Assembly: GCA_021372475.1 (NCBI GenBank)
Contig: JAJFUJ010000199.1
Span: 1 to 32,433, forward strand
Direction of reading: 5' to 3'
Source: Chloroflexota bacterium
GTDB taxonomy: Bacteria > Chloroflexota > Anaerolineae > UBA1429
DNA: 32,433 bases
Positions within the stretch are counted from its first letter, which is position 1, and each line of letters begins with the position of its first letter. Both the position numbers and the translations under genes were made by a program. Of this stretch, positions 15,715-23,190 are shown piece by piece. The notes below the pieces were generated by a model that ran no database searches, was not told the DNA's origin, and worked only from the letters and a program-made list of their open reading frames with translations.

Positions 15715-16560
15715 TCACCCTGCATAGCAATATACACATCTATGACAATGTGTCCAATGGCCATAGCTGCCGATGTCATAGTATGGTGCGCATCCGCAGC
15801 CAGGCCGGCTGCCCTTGCCTGGGGGAATAGCGGGCTTTCTACCGGAAAGCCGGTAGAACCATTCGGCGTCGCCGCATGCCGCGCGCCCCAGACCAGGCAC
15901 CAGCTCCGCAAGCTGGGAGGATTCGGCGCAGCAAGCCAGATGCAGCCCATAAGGCTCAGCCAAGGCAACTAGCTCACGAGCAGTGCCGGCTCGCCAGGCG
16001 TCATCATAAGCGGGCATACCCGCTGCCCAATCGGGCAGTTTTTGGGCGAGACGGCTGTCGACACGCTTGTAACTGCCGGGCGGCGCCAGGAAATTGATGA
16101 CACCGCGCCTGACGCCGTACGAAGCTATCTCGGCAGCCAACTGCTGAAAAATCTCCGGTTTGTGCACCGTCGGGATGACGGGGTCATAGCGCCAGCAGAT
16201 ATGGTCGACGCCGCCAAGGACGCGCGCAAGCAGAGGGATGCCGGACGCGCTTGATCGTGGCACCAGGGGCTCCCATATGCTACCTGCCAAGCCGGTTACC
16301 GTCACTTGAGCGGTAATGGTAGTGCCTGCCGTCGCCAACTCGCTGAGGATAGCTTCCCCCTGACGCAGCATACCTAGGGGATCCTTTGTCCAGAGCTGCA
16401 GGACCCATGGCGCGCCAAAGGTGTCGAGCACTTGCCTGAGCGCCAGCCAACTGAGCGGTGAGCGCGCCGGATCGGTGCGGCGGGTAAGATCAATATAGAC
16501 CGCCTCGCCGACACGCGCTTTATATTGTCCGAAACTTGCAAGTGAAAACGAGAGTGGCAT
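15715..16560 (-). CDS. DUF1848 family protein with C-terminal Cys cluster (shortened end)
   Basis: A 281-residue protein whose N-terminal part (ARVGEAVYIDLTRRTDPARSP, WTKDPLGML) and middle (PVIPTVHKPEIFQQLA, INFLAPPGSYKRV) follow DUF1848, a family of unknown function. The end carries GCGCAPYYDIGSYGHW then CHRCVYCYAG. Family members, as I recall them, have a CxxxCxxC arrangement like radical-SAM clusters and extend some 20 residues further. Here the spacing is CxxCxxC and the protein stops one residue after YCYA. It starts 1 base after the nagA stop, so it is translationally coupled to an amino-sugar gene. A metal-binding or iron-sulfur role is inferred only. Confidence 0.72.
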   Translation of the reverse strand: MPLSFSLASFGQYKARVGEAVYIDLTRRTDPARSPLSWLALRQVLDTFGAPWVLQLWTKDPLGMLRQGEAILSELATAGTTITAQVTVTGLAGSIWEPLVPRSSASGIPLLARVLGGVDHICWRYDPVIPTVHKPEIFQQLAAEIASYGVRRGVINFLAPPGSYKRVDSRLAQKLPDWAAGMPAYDDAWRAGTARELVALAEPYGLHLACCAESSQLAELVPGLGRAACGDAEWFYRLSGRKPAIPPGKGSRPGCGCAPYYDIGSYGHWTHCHRCVYCYAG

Positions 16561-16561
16561 C

Positions 16562-17743
16562 CTAGTAGCGATAAACTATCTTGCCGGCCAGCATCACCAT
16601 CTTGCATGCGAGGCCAGCGCGGTCGAGGATAAGCACATCCGCTGGGTATCCAGGGGCGAGCGCGCCAATCTGATCGTCCAGATGCATAATATGCGCCGGA
16701 GTTTCGGTAGCCATCCGCAGCGCATCGGTAAGGGATATGCCGACAACTTGCACCATTTGTTGCACGCACTGCAGCATCGTAGCCACCGATCCGGCAAAAG
16801 CCTTACGATCCTCAGTGAATGCCACCATCTGGTCAGGATCTACATATACAGTACGTTCAGCCACCGTATAGGTGCCCGGCCCAAGGCCTGAAGCGCGCAT
16901 GGCATCGCTCACCAGCGCGAGCTTATCGGGGCCTTTGAGGCGGTAGGCCATACGCATCAGGCTGCTGGGCAAGTGATAGCCATCGGCGATTATCTCGGTT
17001 GTCAGGCCTTCCTCCATCAGAGATGCCTCCACCATACCCGCATACCGCTTGGCATTGATGCGCCTTACGGTTGACATGCCGCTCCAGCAGTGCACAGTGT
17101 GGGACATGCCAAGGTTCATCGCCTCGCAAACCTGTTCATAGGTGGCATCGGAATGGCCGCCCGCCGCGATAACACCGCGCTTGACCAACGCCGATATCAA
17201 CTGCAGCCCGCCTTCGCGCTCAGGGGCAAGCGTCACCGAGTGGAGCAAAGGCACATAGCTAAAGAGCTTGTCGCGTTCGGCAGCATTGGGCATCCGCAAC
17301 AGCTCAGGCGGATGCGCGCCGCGCTGCTCGAGCGAGAGAAAAGGACCCTCCATATGAATGCCCATCAACCGGGCTTCATCCTGGCGCTGGTTCTCCATCA
17401 CTTCACGGATGCAATCAAACGCCTGCCAGATATGTTCAAGCTCTGCGCTCGATGTAGTGGCCAGCATACTGGTGGTGCCAGCGCGCAAGTGACGCCGTGC
17501 TGTCGTGCGGACAGCCTCAGTCGCGCCATCCACATAATCCGCGCCGTCGCCCGCATGTCCGTGGATATCCACCAGCCCGGGGCAAACAATTTGCCCTTGA
17601 GCATCAATTATTTTGGCTTGCTCCGGCACAGGCACCTGGGCGCGCGTACCAACTGCCAGTATTTTGCCGGCGTCGTAAAGCAGCACACCTTGTGGGATTA
17701 AGCGAGTCGGCGTGTAGATGACCCCATTGACGATTGCTTGCAT
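16562..17743 (-). CDS. nagA: N-acetylglucosamine-6-phosphate deacetylase
   Basis: A 393-residue cytoplasmic metal-dependent amidohydrolase that deacetylates GlcNAc-6-phosphate, feeding amino sugars to glycolysis or recycling cell wall. Motifs: CPGLVDIHGHAGDGADYVDG (metal His pair; about 56-75), GTTSMLATT, IHMEGPFLSLEQRGAHPPELL (substrate and metal Glu), AAGGHSDATYEQ, HTVHCWSGMS (where many members have FNAM), and VSDAMRASGLGPGTY with the catalytic Asp. GTG at 17746 directly precedes ATG at 17743. The ATG has AGAAGG 7 bases upstream. It follows the disulfide oxidoreductase gene by 51 bases and is coupled to the DUF1848 gene. Confidence 0.92.
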   Translation of the reverse strand: MQAIVNGVIYTPTRLIPQGVLLYDAGKILAVGTRAQVPVPEQAKIIDAQGQIVCPGLVDIHGHAGDGADYVDGATEAVRTTARRHLRAGTTSMLATTSSAELEHIWQAFDCIREVMENQRQDEARLMGIHMEGPFLSLEQRGAHPPELLRMPNAAERDKLFSYVPLLHSVTLAPEREGGLQLISALVKRGVIAAGGHSDATYEQVCEAMNLGMSHTVHCWSGMSTVRRINAKRYAGMVEASLMEEGLTTEIIADGYHLPSSLMRMAYRLKGPDKLALVSDAMRASGLGPGTYTVAERTVYVDPDQMVAFTEDRKAFAGSVATMLQCVQQMVQVVGISLTDALRMATETPAHIMHLDDQIGALAPGYPADVLILDRAGLACKMVMLAGKIVYRY

Positions 17744-17794
17744 CACATTACCTTCTCGTCATATAGATTCAGGCAAACCCGGTTATTGCGGCCG

Positions 17795-18496
17795 TCATGG
17801 CGCTGGTTTCGCAGCATCTGCAAAGAGCTCATCGACCTCTTCCTTGGAGCGCAACCCGACAGCCTGTAGGATGCGTGCCAGTAAAAGCGGTTCGGGCGCA
17901 GCTCCCTCGATGGCTACCGTCTCGTTGATGATGATGCGGGGCACGCCCTGTACCTCATATTTATGGGCCAGGTGCGGGAACTCGATCGCCTCGACCATAT
18001 CGGCGCGCACCTTGTCGCTGGCGACGGCCAGCGCATGGGCAAGCTGCACGGCTGCCGGGCAATATGGACAAGTAGGAGTCACCAGCACTTGGATGTGAAC
18101 CGGCTCGGTTATATCGGCTAATGCTTTGAGGGTCTCGTCAGAGAGCTTGGATTTACCGCGAGATACCATGATGATTGTCTCTACCAGTGAGGTGAATTCG
18201 TACCCCGAGGGAATGCCGTAGAAACGCACACCATAATCGGTATCCCCTATCACAACAGTGGCCGGGATTTTGTCTATGCCATATTGCGCAGCGATATCTG
18301 CATTGGTGACGAAATCGAACACTTCAACGGTTATTTTATCCGAGAGACCGGCGACTTCACGCAGAATGGCTTCAGTCTCACGACAAAACTGGCAGGCAAC
18401 CGTTTGAGTAAAAAAGAGTAGCTTGACAGGATTGACCATATGCTCTGCCAAATGCCCTTGCAGAAATTTGTTATCCTTCTCTGATAGTAGCGCCAT
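17795..18496 (-). CDS. Protein disulfide oxidoreductase (two tandem thioredoxin/glutaredoxin-like folds)
   Basis: A 233-residue cytoplasmic redox protein of the PDO/glutaredoxin-like family common in thermophiles and Chloroflexota. The first fold carries CQFC (Cys35-Cys38), the second CPYC (Cys143-Cys146). cis-Pro signatures follow each (KIPATVV and GVPRIII). No signal peptide is present. An ATG at 18511 is in frame, but its downstream sequence contains the AGGAGT that serves the ATG at 18496 with a 7-base gap, so the later start is chosen. It lies 18 bases after the GH2 stop. Why a redox protein sits in a carbohydrate operon is unclear. It could maintain thiols of the neighbouring Cys-rich DUF1848 protein, which is speculation. 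Confidence 0.88.
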   Translation of the reverse strand: MALLSEKDNKFLQGHLAEHMVNPVKLLFFTQTVACQFCRETEAILREVAGLSDKITVEVFDFVTNADIAAQYGIDKIPATVVIGDTDYGVRFYGIPSGYEFTSLVETIIMVSRGKSKLSDETLKALADITEPVHIQVLVTPTCPYCPAAVQLAHALAVASDKVRADMVEAIEFPHLAHKYEVQGVPRIIINETVAIEGAAPEPLLLARILQAVGLRSKEEVDELFADAAKPAP

Positions 18497-18514
18497 TTCT
18501 TGACTCCTCATCCA

Positions 18515-20248
18515 CTACTTTTCGATCGCGGCCGGCTGACTATTGATAGCGTGAAGCAGCGCCGGATCGAACTTGCGTTTGCGAGTGTAGGTATACAGCC
18601 CGTTCACCTCTTGCTCAACATCGGTGAGCTGGGTATAACAAAATGCGCACATCCGCGGGTGGTTGAGCAAGGCCTCGGTAAGCGCCCGATAACGCGCCAG
18701 GAACTCGGCTTCGGAACGCGGGCGTCCGGCAACTCCACCGTACCCCCAACTCTCGCCATCGGTCTGCCCCGGATTCCACCAGATGCCGCCGTATTCACTG
18801 CAGAAATACGGTTGGCCGGCGTAGGGGACATCCAACTGAGGGCGATTGATAAACGGCTCTCCGCCCTCGGCAAACGGTGCAAAGAGCTGCGCAAACGCCG
18901 CAGGGTTTTGCTCATAGTTATGGCAATCATAGATATCAGTCTCAACATGCTGATACCCGCTCGTGTCGATAACCGGCCGCGTGCGGTCGAATGCCTTGGT
19001 CAGGTGGTAGATATTGCGCAGTACCTCGGGATTTTGATCGGCCTGGGTTTCGTTGAAAGGGCACCAGCCGACGAGCGAGGGATGGTTATAATCGCGCCGC
19101 AGCTCCTCGAGCCACTGTAGTTGGAAAACCTCCAGCGCCTTAGCTTGCCCGAGATCCAACCCCCAACTGGGGAACTCGCCCCACACCAGATAACCCAGCT
19201 TATCTGCCCAGTAGAGATAGCGCGGATCGAATACTTTTTGGTGCAGCCGCGCGCCGTTAAAACCCATCTCCTTTGAAATGACTATATCATTGCGCAGCGC
19301 ATCATCACTGGGCGCAGTATATATGCCGTCAGGGTAAAAACCCTGGTCGAGTACCAACCGTTGATAGAGCGGTTGGTCATTCAGGCGCAGCGCATAGCCC
19401 TGGATGCCCAGCGAACGCAGCCCAAAATAACTTGACACGTTATCAGGGGCGCCGCCGGCGGGCGCGAGAGTCAGTTGTAAATCATACAGCGTTGGGCTGA
19501 CGGGCGACCAGGCGGCCGGCTCTTTTAGGTGAATGCTGCCGCTGGCGTGCGCACCCGCATAACGCAATTCCGCCTTGCCGACCACTGCTCCATATAGCAG
19601 AGCAATCGCTTGCAGAGTGCCCTTGCTCCAAGCCCCCCCCAACTCGGCCTCGATAAAGAGCGTGCTGTTGGGCAGGTCAGGCGTCAGACGCAGGCTGGCG
19701 ATGTAGCTGGCGGGAACTGGCTCCAGCCAAACGGTTTGCCAAATGCCGGTAGTGCGAGTGTACAAGCAAGCGTAGGAGTGATAATGATCGGACTGTTTGC
19801 CGGTCGGTTGCAGGGGCGAGCGCGTATCGTCGCAAGCGAATATGGTCAGCACGTTTTCACCGCGCTGCAGCCAGGCGGTGATATCCAGGCTAAAGGGTGT
19901 GTAGCCACCGATGTGGCTGCCGGCCCGAGTACCGTTAATGAAGACTATCGCCTGGTAGTCGATGGCGCCAAAGTGCGCCAGCACGCGCTGGCCTTGCCAT
20001 CCATCCGGCACTTGAAACGTGCGGCGATACCAGACGCCCGGATGGAAATCGGTATCCGCAATACCTGAAAGTCGGCTCTCGGGGCAGAACGGCACCAGGA
20101 TCTCGCGGTCCAGTTTTTCAGCCTGCCCTAAACCACGGGCTTCGCCGCTTAAACTTGGATCAAAAGTGAAATCCCACACCCCGTTGAGGTTAAGCCAGTC
20201 CGAGCGTCTCATCTGCGGCCATGGATATTCCGGAAAAGGGACTATCAT
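18515..20248 (-). CDS. Glycoside hydrolase family 2 protein (beta-galactosidase/beta-glucuronidase-like)
   Basis: A 577-residue intracellular retaining glycosidase without signal peptide. A jelly-roll sugar-binding domain (about 15-180: LNLNGVWDFTFDP, GVWYRRTFQVP, INGTRAGSHIGGYTPFSLDIT) is followed by an immunoglobulin-like domain (about 180-285) and the TIM barrel. The barrel has acid/base Glu400 in PFNE and nucleophile Glu485 in SEYGG. The frame opens at 20350, but the ATG at 20248 has AAAGGAG 6 bases upstream and starts where homology begins. The fold cannot tell galactosidase, glucuronidase or mannosidase apart. It is first of the five-gene series ending with glgP. Confidence 0.9.
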   Translation of the reverse strand: MIVPFPEYPWPQMRRSDWLNLNGVWDFTFDPSLSGEARGLGQAEKLDREILVPFCPESRLSGIADTDFHPGVWYRRTFQVPDGWQGQRVLAHFGAIDYQAIVFINGTRAGSHIGGYTPFSLDITAWLQRGENVLTIFACDDTRSPLQPTGKQSDHYHSYACLYTRTTGIWQTVWLEPVPASYIASLRLTPDLPNSTLFIEAELGGAWSKGTLQAIALLYGAVVGKAELRYAGAHASGSIHLKEPAAWSPVSPTLYDLQLTLAPAGGAPDNVSSYFGLRSLGIQGYALRLNDQPLYQRLVLDQGFYPDGIYTAPSDDALRNDIVISKEMGFNGARLHQKVFDPRYLYWADKLGYLVWGEFPSWGLDLGQAKALEVFQLQWLEELRRDYNHPSLVGWCPFNETQADQNPEVLRNIYHLTKAFDRTRPVIDTSGYQHVETDIYDCHNYEQNPAAFAQLFAPFAEGGEPFINRPQLDVPYAGQPYFCSEYGGIWWNPGQTDGESWGYGGVAGRPRSEAEFLARYRALTEALLNHPRMCAFCYTQLTDVEQEVNGLYTYTRKRKFDPALLHAINSQPAAIEK

Positions 20249-20285
20249 CTCGGCTCCTTTTGTTTTATACTCATACTCACCGCTC

Positions 20286-20330
20286 ATTATACGCAGCTTG
20301 TTTACCGAGCGCCAGTATTGTCTATACTGG
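20286..20330 (-). promoter_or_regulatory. Leader and operator candidate of the GH2 operon
   Basis: On the minus strand a perfect TATAAT (20291-20286) lies 38 bases before the GH2 start, but no good -35 box is at the usual spacing. Upstream is a perfect inverted repeat CCAGTAT and ATACTGG with a 5-base spacer (20312-20330). It sits where a regulator could act on both this promoter and the divergent M20 gene promoter, whose -10 box is inside the right half of the repeat. Confidence 0.5.
20301..20328 (+). promoter_or_regulatory. Promoter candidate of the M20 peptidase gene
   Basis: TTTACC (20301-20306) and TATACT (20323-20328) are separated by 16 bases. The expected start near 20335 is about 38 bases before the chosen ATG. 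The -10 box is embedded in the palindrome at 20312-20330. Confidence 0.5.
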
Positions 20331-20372
20331 ACGGTATCATCTTTCTGCACTCTGCTTGCTCAAAGGATGGCG

Positions 20373-21725
20373 ATGCGGCCTATACCAGAGCGCTACCAGA
20401 ACCTGGCTATCGAACTATTACGCGACCTGGTGCGAATCGACACCTCGAATCCGCCAGGCAATGAACTTGCTGCCGCCGAATATCTACAGCAACGGCTCAA
20501 CCTCTGTGGCATCACAACCACTCTTCTAAAAACTGCCCCTAAACGAGGCAACCTGATAGCGCGCTTGCGAGGGGATGGCCTGGCGGCGCCGCTCTTGTTG
20601 GTTGGTCATTTGGACGTGGTGCCGGCTGCCGAGCAGGATTGGATTCATCCGCCGTTCTCAGCCGAAATTCATGATGGCATGGTCTGGGGACGCGGCACCA
20701 CCGACATGAAGCATATGGTAGCTGTATCGGCGGCGATACTTGTAGCCCTTGCCGAATCAGGCATCAAGCTCAAGCGGGATATCGTGCTGGCTGCTACAGC
20801 AGACGAGGAGCAGGGCAGCACTTACGGGATGGCCTGGCTAGTTAAACACGCACACGAGTTGCTCAATGCTGAATGCGCTATCAACGAGGGCGGCGGCAAT
20901 TGCATACATATCAACAATCGTCCGTTTGTTACCTTCCAGGTGGCAGAGAAGGGCGTCTGCCGCACAGAATGGACGGCGCGCGGCAGCGACGGGCATGCTT
21001 CGCAGCCAAGTGCGGAGCTGGCTACGATTCGCCTGGCTCGGGCATTAGCAACATTGGGGGATGGGTATATTCAGAGCGGAGTGAACGACACGATGCGTCT
21101 GGCGCTCTTACAAATCGCTTCCTTTCGTTCTCCCGAAGCGCGAGAACAGGTAGCCCGCTTGCTGGAACAGCGGCGTATCGAAGCAGCCCTTATGAGCGCC
21201 GGGCTCGACCAGGGCGCTATACGCGCCGTGCGGCCGCTTTTTTATACTACCGCCGCCGCAACTGCGCTGCAGGCCGGCGACATAAAGGCGCTTAATGTGC
21301 TGCCTGCCAAAGCTCAAGCCTGGATAGATGGACGTATCCTGCCCGGCCAGAGCCGGACTGATTTTGTAGCGCTTTTGCAACAACGCTGTGGCAGGAATGT
21401 CTCAATCCAGCCTATACAACAGCAGTACAGCCCCGGCCAAGAGCTGCCCGCTGAGTCGCCCTTGTTTCAGATCGCAGAGAAAGTAATGGCGCAAGCGCTG
21501 CCGGGTGCAGTGTTAGTGCCATGGATGTGCGCGGGCGCGACGGACGCCATCCATCTCTATGATTGCGGTATCCCGGCGTATGGTTTTGTGCCTATGTTGG
21601 CTATCCAGAATGAACAGAACAAAACCGGGCCGCACGCTGCCAATGAGCGCATCAGCATCGCGAATGTGCAGACAGCCTTGCACGTTTTATATCATGTTGT
21701 GCGCGATTATTGCGGTTATGCTTAA
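20373..21725 (+). CDS. M20 family metallopeptidase/deacylase (ArgE/DapE/CPG2-like)
   Basis: A 450-residue cytoplasmic di-zinc hydrolase acting on peptide or N-acyl amino acid bonds. The metal and catalytic residues are intact: GHLDVVP (His ligand and Asp), WGRGTTDMK (bridging Asp), ADEEQGS (general-base Glu and ligand Glu), AINEGGG, and the C-terminal CAGATDAIHLYDCGIP (last His ligand region). The lid/dimer domain lies between. The frame is open far upstream, opposite the GH2 gene. Two close ATGs exist at 20367 and 20373. AAAGGA lies 5 bases before the second, so that one is chosen. The substrate cannot be read from the sequence. It ends 4 bases from the stop of the convergent amidohydrolase gene. 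Confidence 0.9.
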   Translation: MRPIPERYQNLAIELLRDLVRIDTSNPPGNELAAAEYLQQRLNLCGITTTLLKTAPKRGNLIARLRGDGLAAPLLLVGHLDVVPAAEQDWIHPPFSAEIHDGMVWGRGTTDMKHMVAVSAAILVALAESGIKLKRDIVLAATADEEQGSTYGMAWLVKHAHELLNAECAINEGGGNCIHINNRPFVTFQVAEKGVCRTEWTARGSDGHASQPSAELATIRLARALATLGDGYIQSGVNDTMRLALLQIASFRSPEAREQVARLLEQRRIEAALMSAGLDQGAIRAVRPLFYTTAAATALQAGDIKALNVLPAKAQAWIDGRILPGQSRTDFVALLQQRCGRNVSIQPIQQQYSPGQELPAESPLFQIAEKVMAQALPGAVLVPWMCAGATDAIHLYDCGIPAYGFVPMLAIQNEQNKTGPHAANERISIANVQTALHVLYHVVRDYCGYA

Positions 21726-21729
21726 ACTG

Positions 21730-22611
21730 CTAGACAGAAATACCGTACAGGTTGGCGGCATTGCGCCAGGCTATCATCTCGAATGTCTGACGGCTGATTT
21801 TGCCCTGTTCGACTGCAGCGTTTAGATGCCTGACCAGCGGCGTATCATCCGTGGGAGCGCAGATATCCAAGGCAAAGAGCAGGCGCTCGCGGTATTGCTC
21901 CAGGAAAGCATAACCAAATTCCGGGTCGCGGCTGATGGCGTTATATCCGCTGCCGGCTGAAAGGTCGCCGTACAGGTTGGGATAACGCTCGAAGAGCTGC
22001 GGCAGCCTCCCGCCGGGGAGCACTTTGCCCTTGGGGTAGCCATTGCGGCCGACCGGTCCATAATCGGTGCTCATCTCGGCCCAAAAAGGCTGCGAGTGCC
22101 CCAGAATTTTGCAACCCGGGAAGCGCTTGAGGGTGTTTTCCAGACCGGGCAAACCCGGGGCATCTACCAAGCCGTAATAACCGCCTTGCTCGGGGGCAAT
22201 GTGAATCGTTACCGTAAGCATGCAAGCCTGGCAGGCAGCGAACAGGTTGAGCACGCGCGGGTCATCAAACGGCAGGTTGCAGGTAACCTCGCCTAGCCCC
22301 TTGCAACCCGCAGCGCTATAATAATCTAGGTAACGGTGTAAGTCGGTTTTAGCGGAATTGCCATCAATCCGCGGGTCAACATTGCAGAAAGGGATAAACC
22401 GGCCAGGATAATCATGCGCGACAGCGAGCATCTCTTCGGTGGTGGTATAGCATATACCGCATTCGGGGCTTACCAGCGGAAGCAGCATCCCTTTGGCAAT
22501 GCCGAGGCGGTCCATCATCGCGATGAGTTCCTCGGGCGTCGCAAAGGTGCTGCCATTCGTACGCCGGACGCCCGAAATCCTGGTCGTATGCATATGCAGA
22601 TCGATAAACAT
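21730..22611 (-). CDS. Amidohydrolase-2 family metal-dependent hydrolase
   Basis: A 293-residue TIM-barrel protein. The N-terminal metal pair is DLHMHT (His5 and His7). Later ligand candidates are His in TVTIHIAPEQ, His in KILGHSQPFW, and Asp in LFALDICAPTDDTP. GDLSAGSGYNAI and NAANLYGI at the end are typical of the ACMSD/gamma-resorcylate decarboxylase-like superfamily. Members perform decarboxylation or C-O/C-N hydrolysis. The actual substrate is unknown. A near-consensus GGGAGGTG precedes the ATG, with a good promoter upstream. It is probably a single-gene unit, convergent with the M20 peptidase gene. Confidence 0.85.
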   Translation of the reverse strand: MFIDLHMHTTRISGVRRTNGSTFATPEELIAMMDRLGIAKGMLLPLVSPECGICYTTTEEMLAVAHDYPGRFIPFCNVDPRIDGNSAKTDLHRYLDYYSAAGCKGLGEVTCNLPFDDPRVLNLFAACQACMLTVTIHIAPEQGGYYGLVDAPGLPGLENTLKRFPGCKILGHSQPFWAEMSTDYGPVGRNGYPKGKVLPGGRLPQLFERYPNLYGDLSAGSGYNAISRDPEFGYAFLEQYRERLLFALDICAPTDDTPLVRHLNAAVEQGKISRQTFEMIAWRNAANLYGISV

Positions 22612-22638
22612 GGCACCTCCCCAATATGAGCTTGAGCA

Positions 22639-22667
22639 AGATTAGCAATGTTAATGCGTTGAGTCAA
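22639..22667 (-). promoter_or_regulatory. Promoter of the amidohydrolase gene
   Basis: On the minus strand TTGACT (22667-22662) and TAATCT (22644-22639) are separated by 17 bases. The expected start near 22632 leaves about 20 bases to the ATG. No comparable promoter for the divergent plus-strand gene was found in this 72-base gap. Confidence 0.65.
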
Positions 22668-22683
22668 CCAAGAGCACAGCGCT

Positions 22684-23190
22684 ATGTGGGATGACTACGT
22701 CATCGAAGGGACCTTCGGTGCACCTTCGCCCGTGGAGCGGGTGCTGGTTGTGATTGTGCCTTCCCAGCGTGATTGGGAATTGGTGCAGCACGAGCGTTGG
22801 TATCGCATCCCGGTCGCGCGAGCACCGGCGCGCCTTGCTGCAGAATACCTGGCCTTCTATCACACCAGCAAGATGGAAGAGCGCTGGTCCATCTGCCACT
22901 ATGCGCCGGTGCGCGGTTACCGCCTGTGCAAACGGCGCGAGCTGCTGCCGGCAGAGGCCAATCACCCGCGCGCCGAGCAAGCCTATTACAAAATCGAGCT
23001 TGGCCCGCTCGAAACGCTGCCCCAGCCTATTCCAAGCCTTAAGCTGCGCCGCATCACTTTTATCGCTACGACGATGGAACGCCTGCTCCAAGCGCGCGAT
23101 GTAAGCGAGCTGTGGGAGCACGATTCGCGCACAGATCAACTGCGCCGCGTGCTGGCTATTAGCGACTGGCTGTGGTGGCAGTATTACTGA
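22684..23190 (+). CDS. Conserved hypothetical protein, 168 residues
   Basis: I do not recognise a named family. The protein looks truly coding: a balanced composition with aromatic-rich, regular blocks such as RVLVVIVPSQRDWELVQHERWYRIPV (about 19-44), YLAFYHTSKMEERWSICHYAPV, RRELLPAEANHPRAEQAYYKIELGPLE and RRITFIATTMERLLQA. The pattern of a Trp/Tyr-rich RIP motif followed by beta strands resembles small RNA-binding ASCH/PUA/EVE-like folds, but this is only an impression. No membrane segment or metal motif is seen. The ribosome-binding site is weak. Its 3' end overlaps that of the rarA fusion gene by 7 bases in a tail-to-tail arrangement. Confidence 0.7.
   Translation: MWDDYVIEGTFGAPSPVERVLVVIVPSQRDWELVQHERWYRIPVARAPARLAAEYLAFYHTSKMEERWSICHYAPVRGYRLCKRRELLPAEANHPRAEQAYYKIELGPLETLPQPIPSLKLRRITFIATTMERLLQARDVSELWEHDSRTDQLRRVLAISDWLWWQYY

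Noticed and set aside
18497-18511. Earlier ATG for the protein disulfide oxidoreductase
   Set aside because: It lacks its own ribosome-binding site, and the five extra codons contain the AGGAGT that serves the ATG at 18496.
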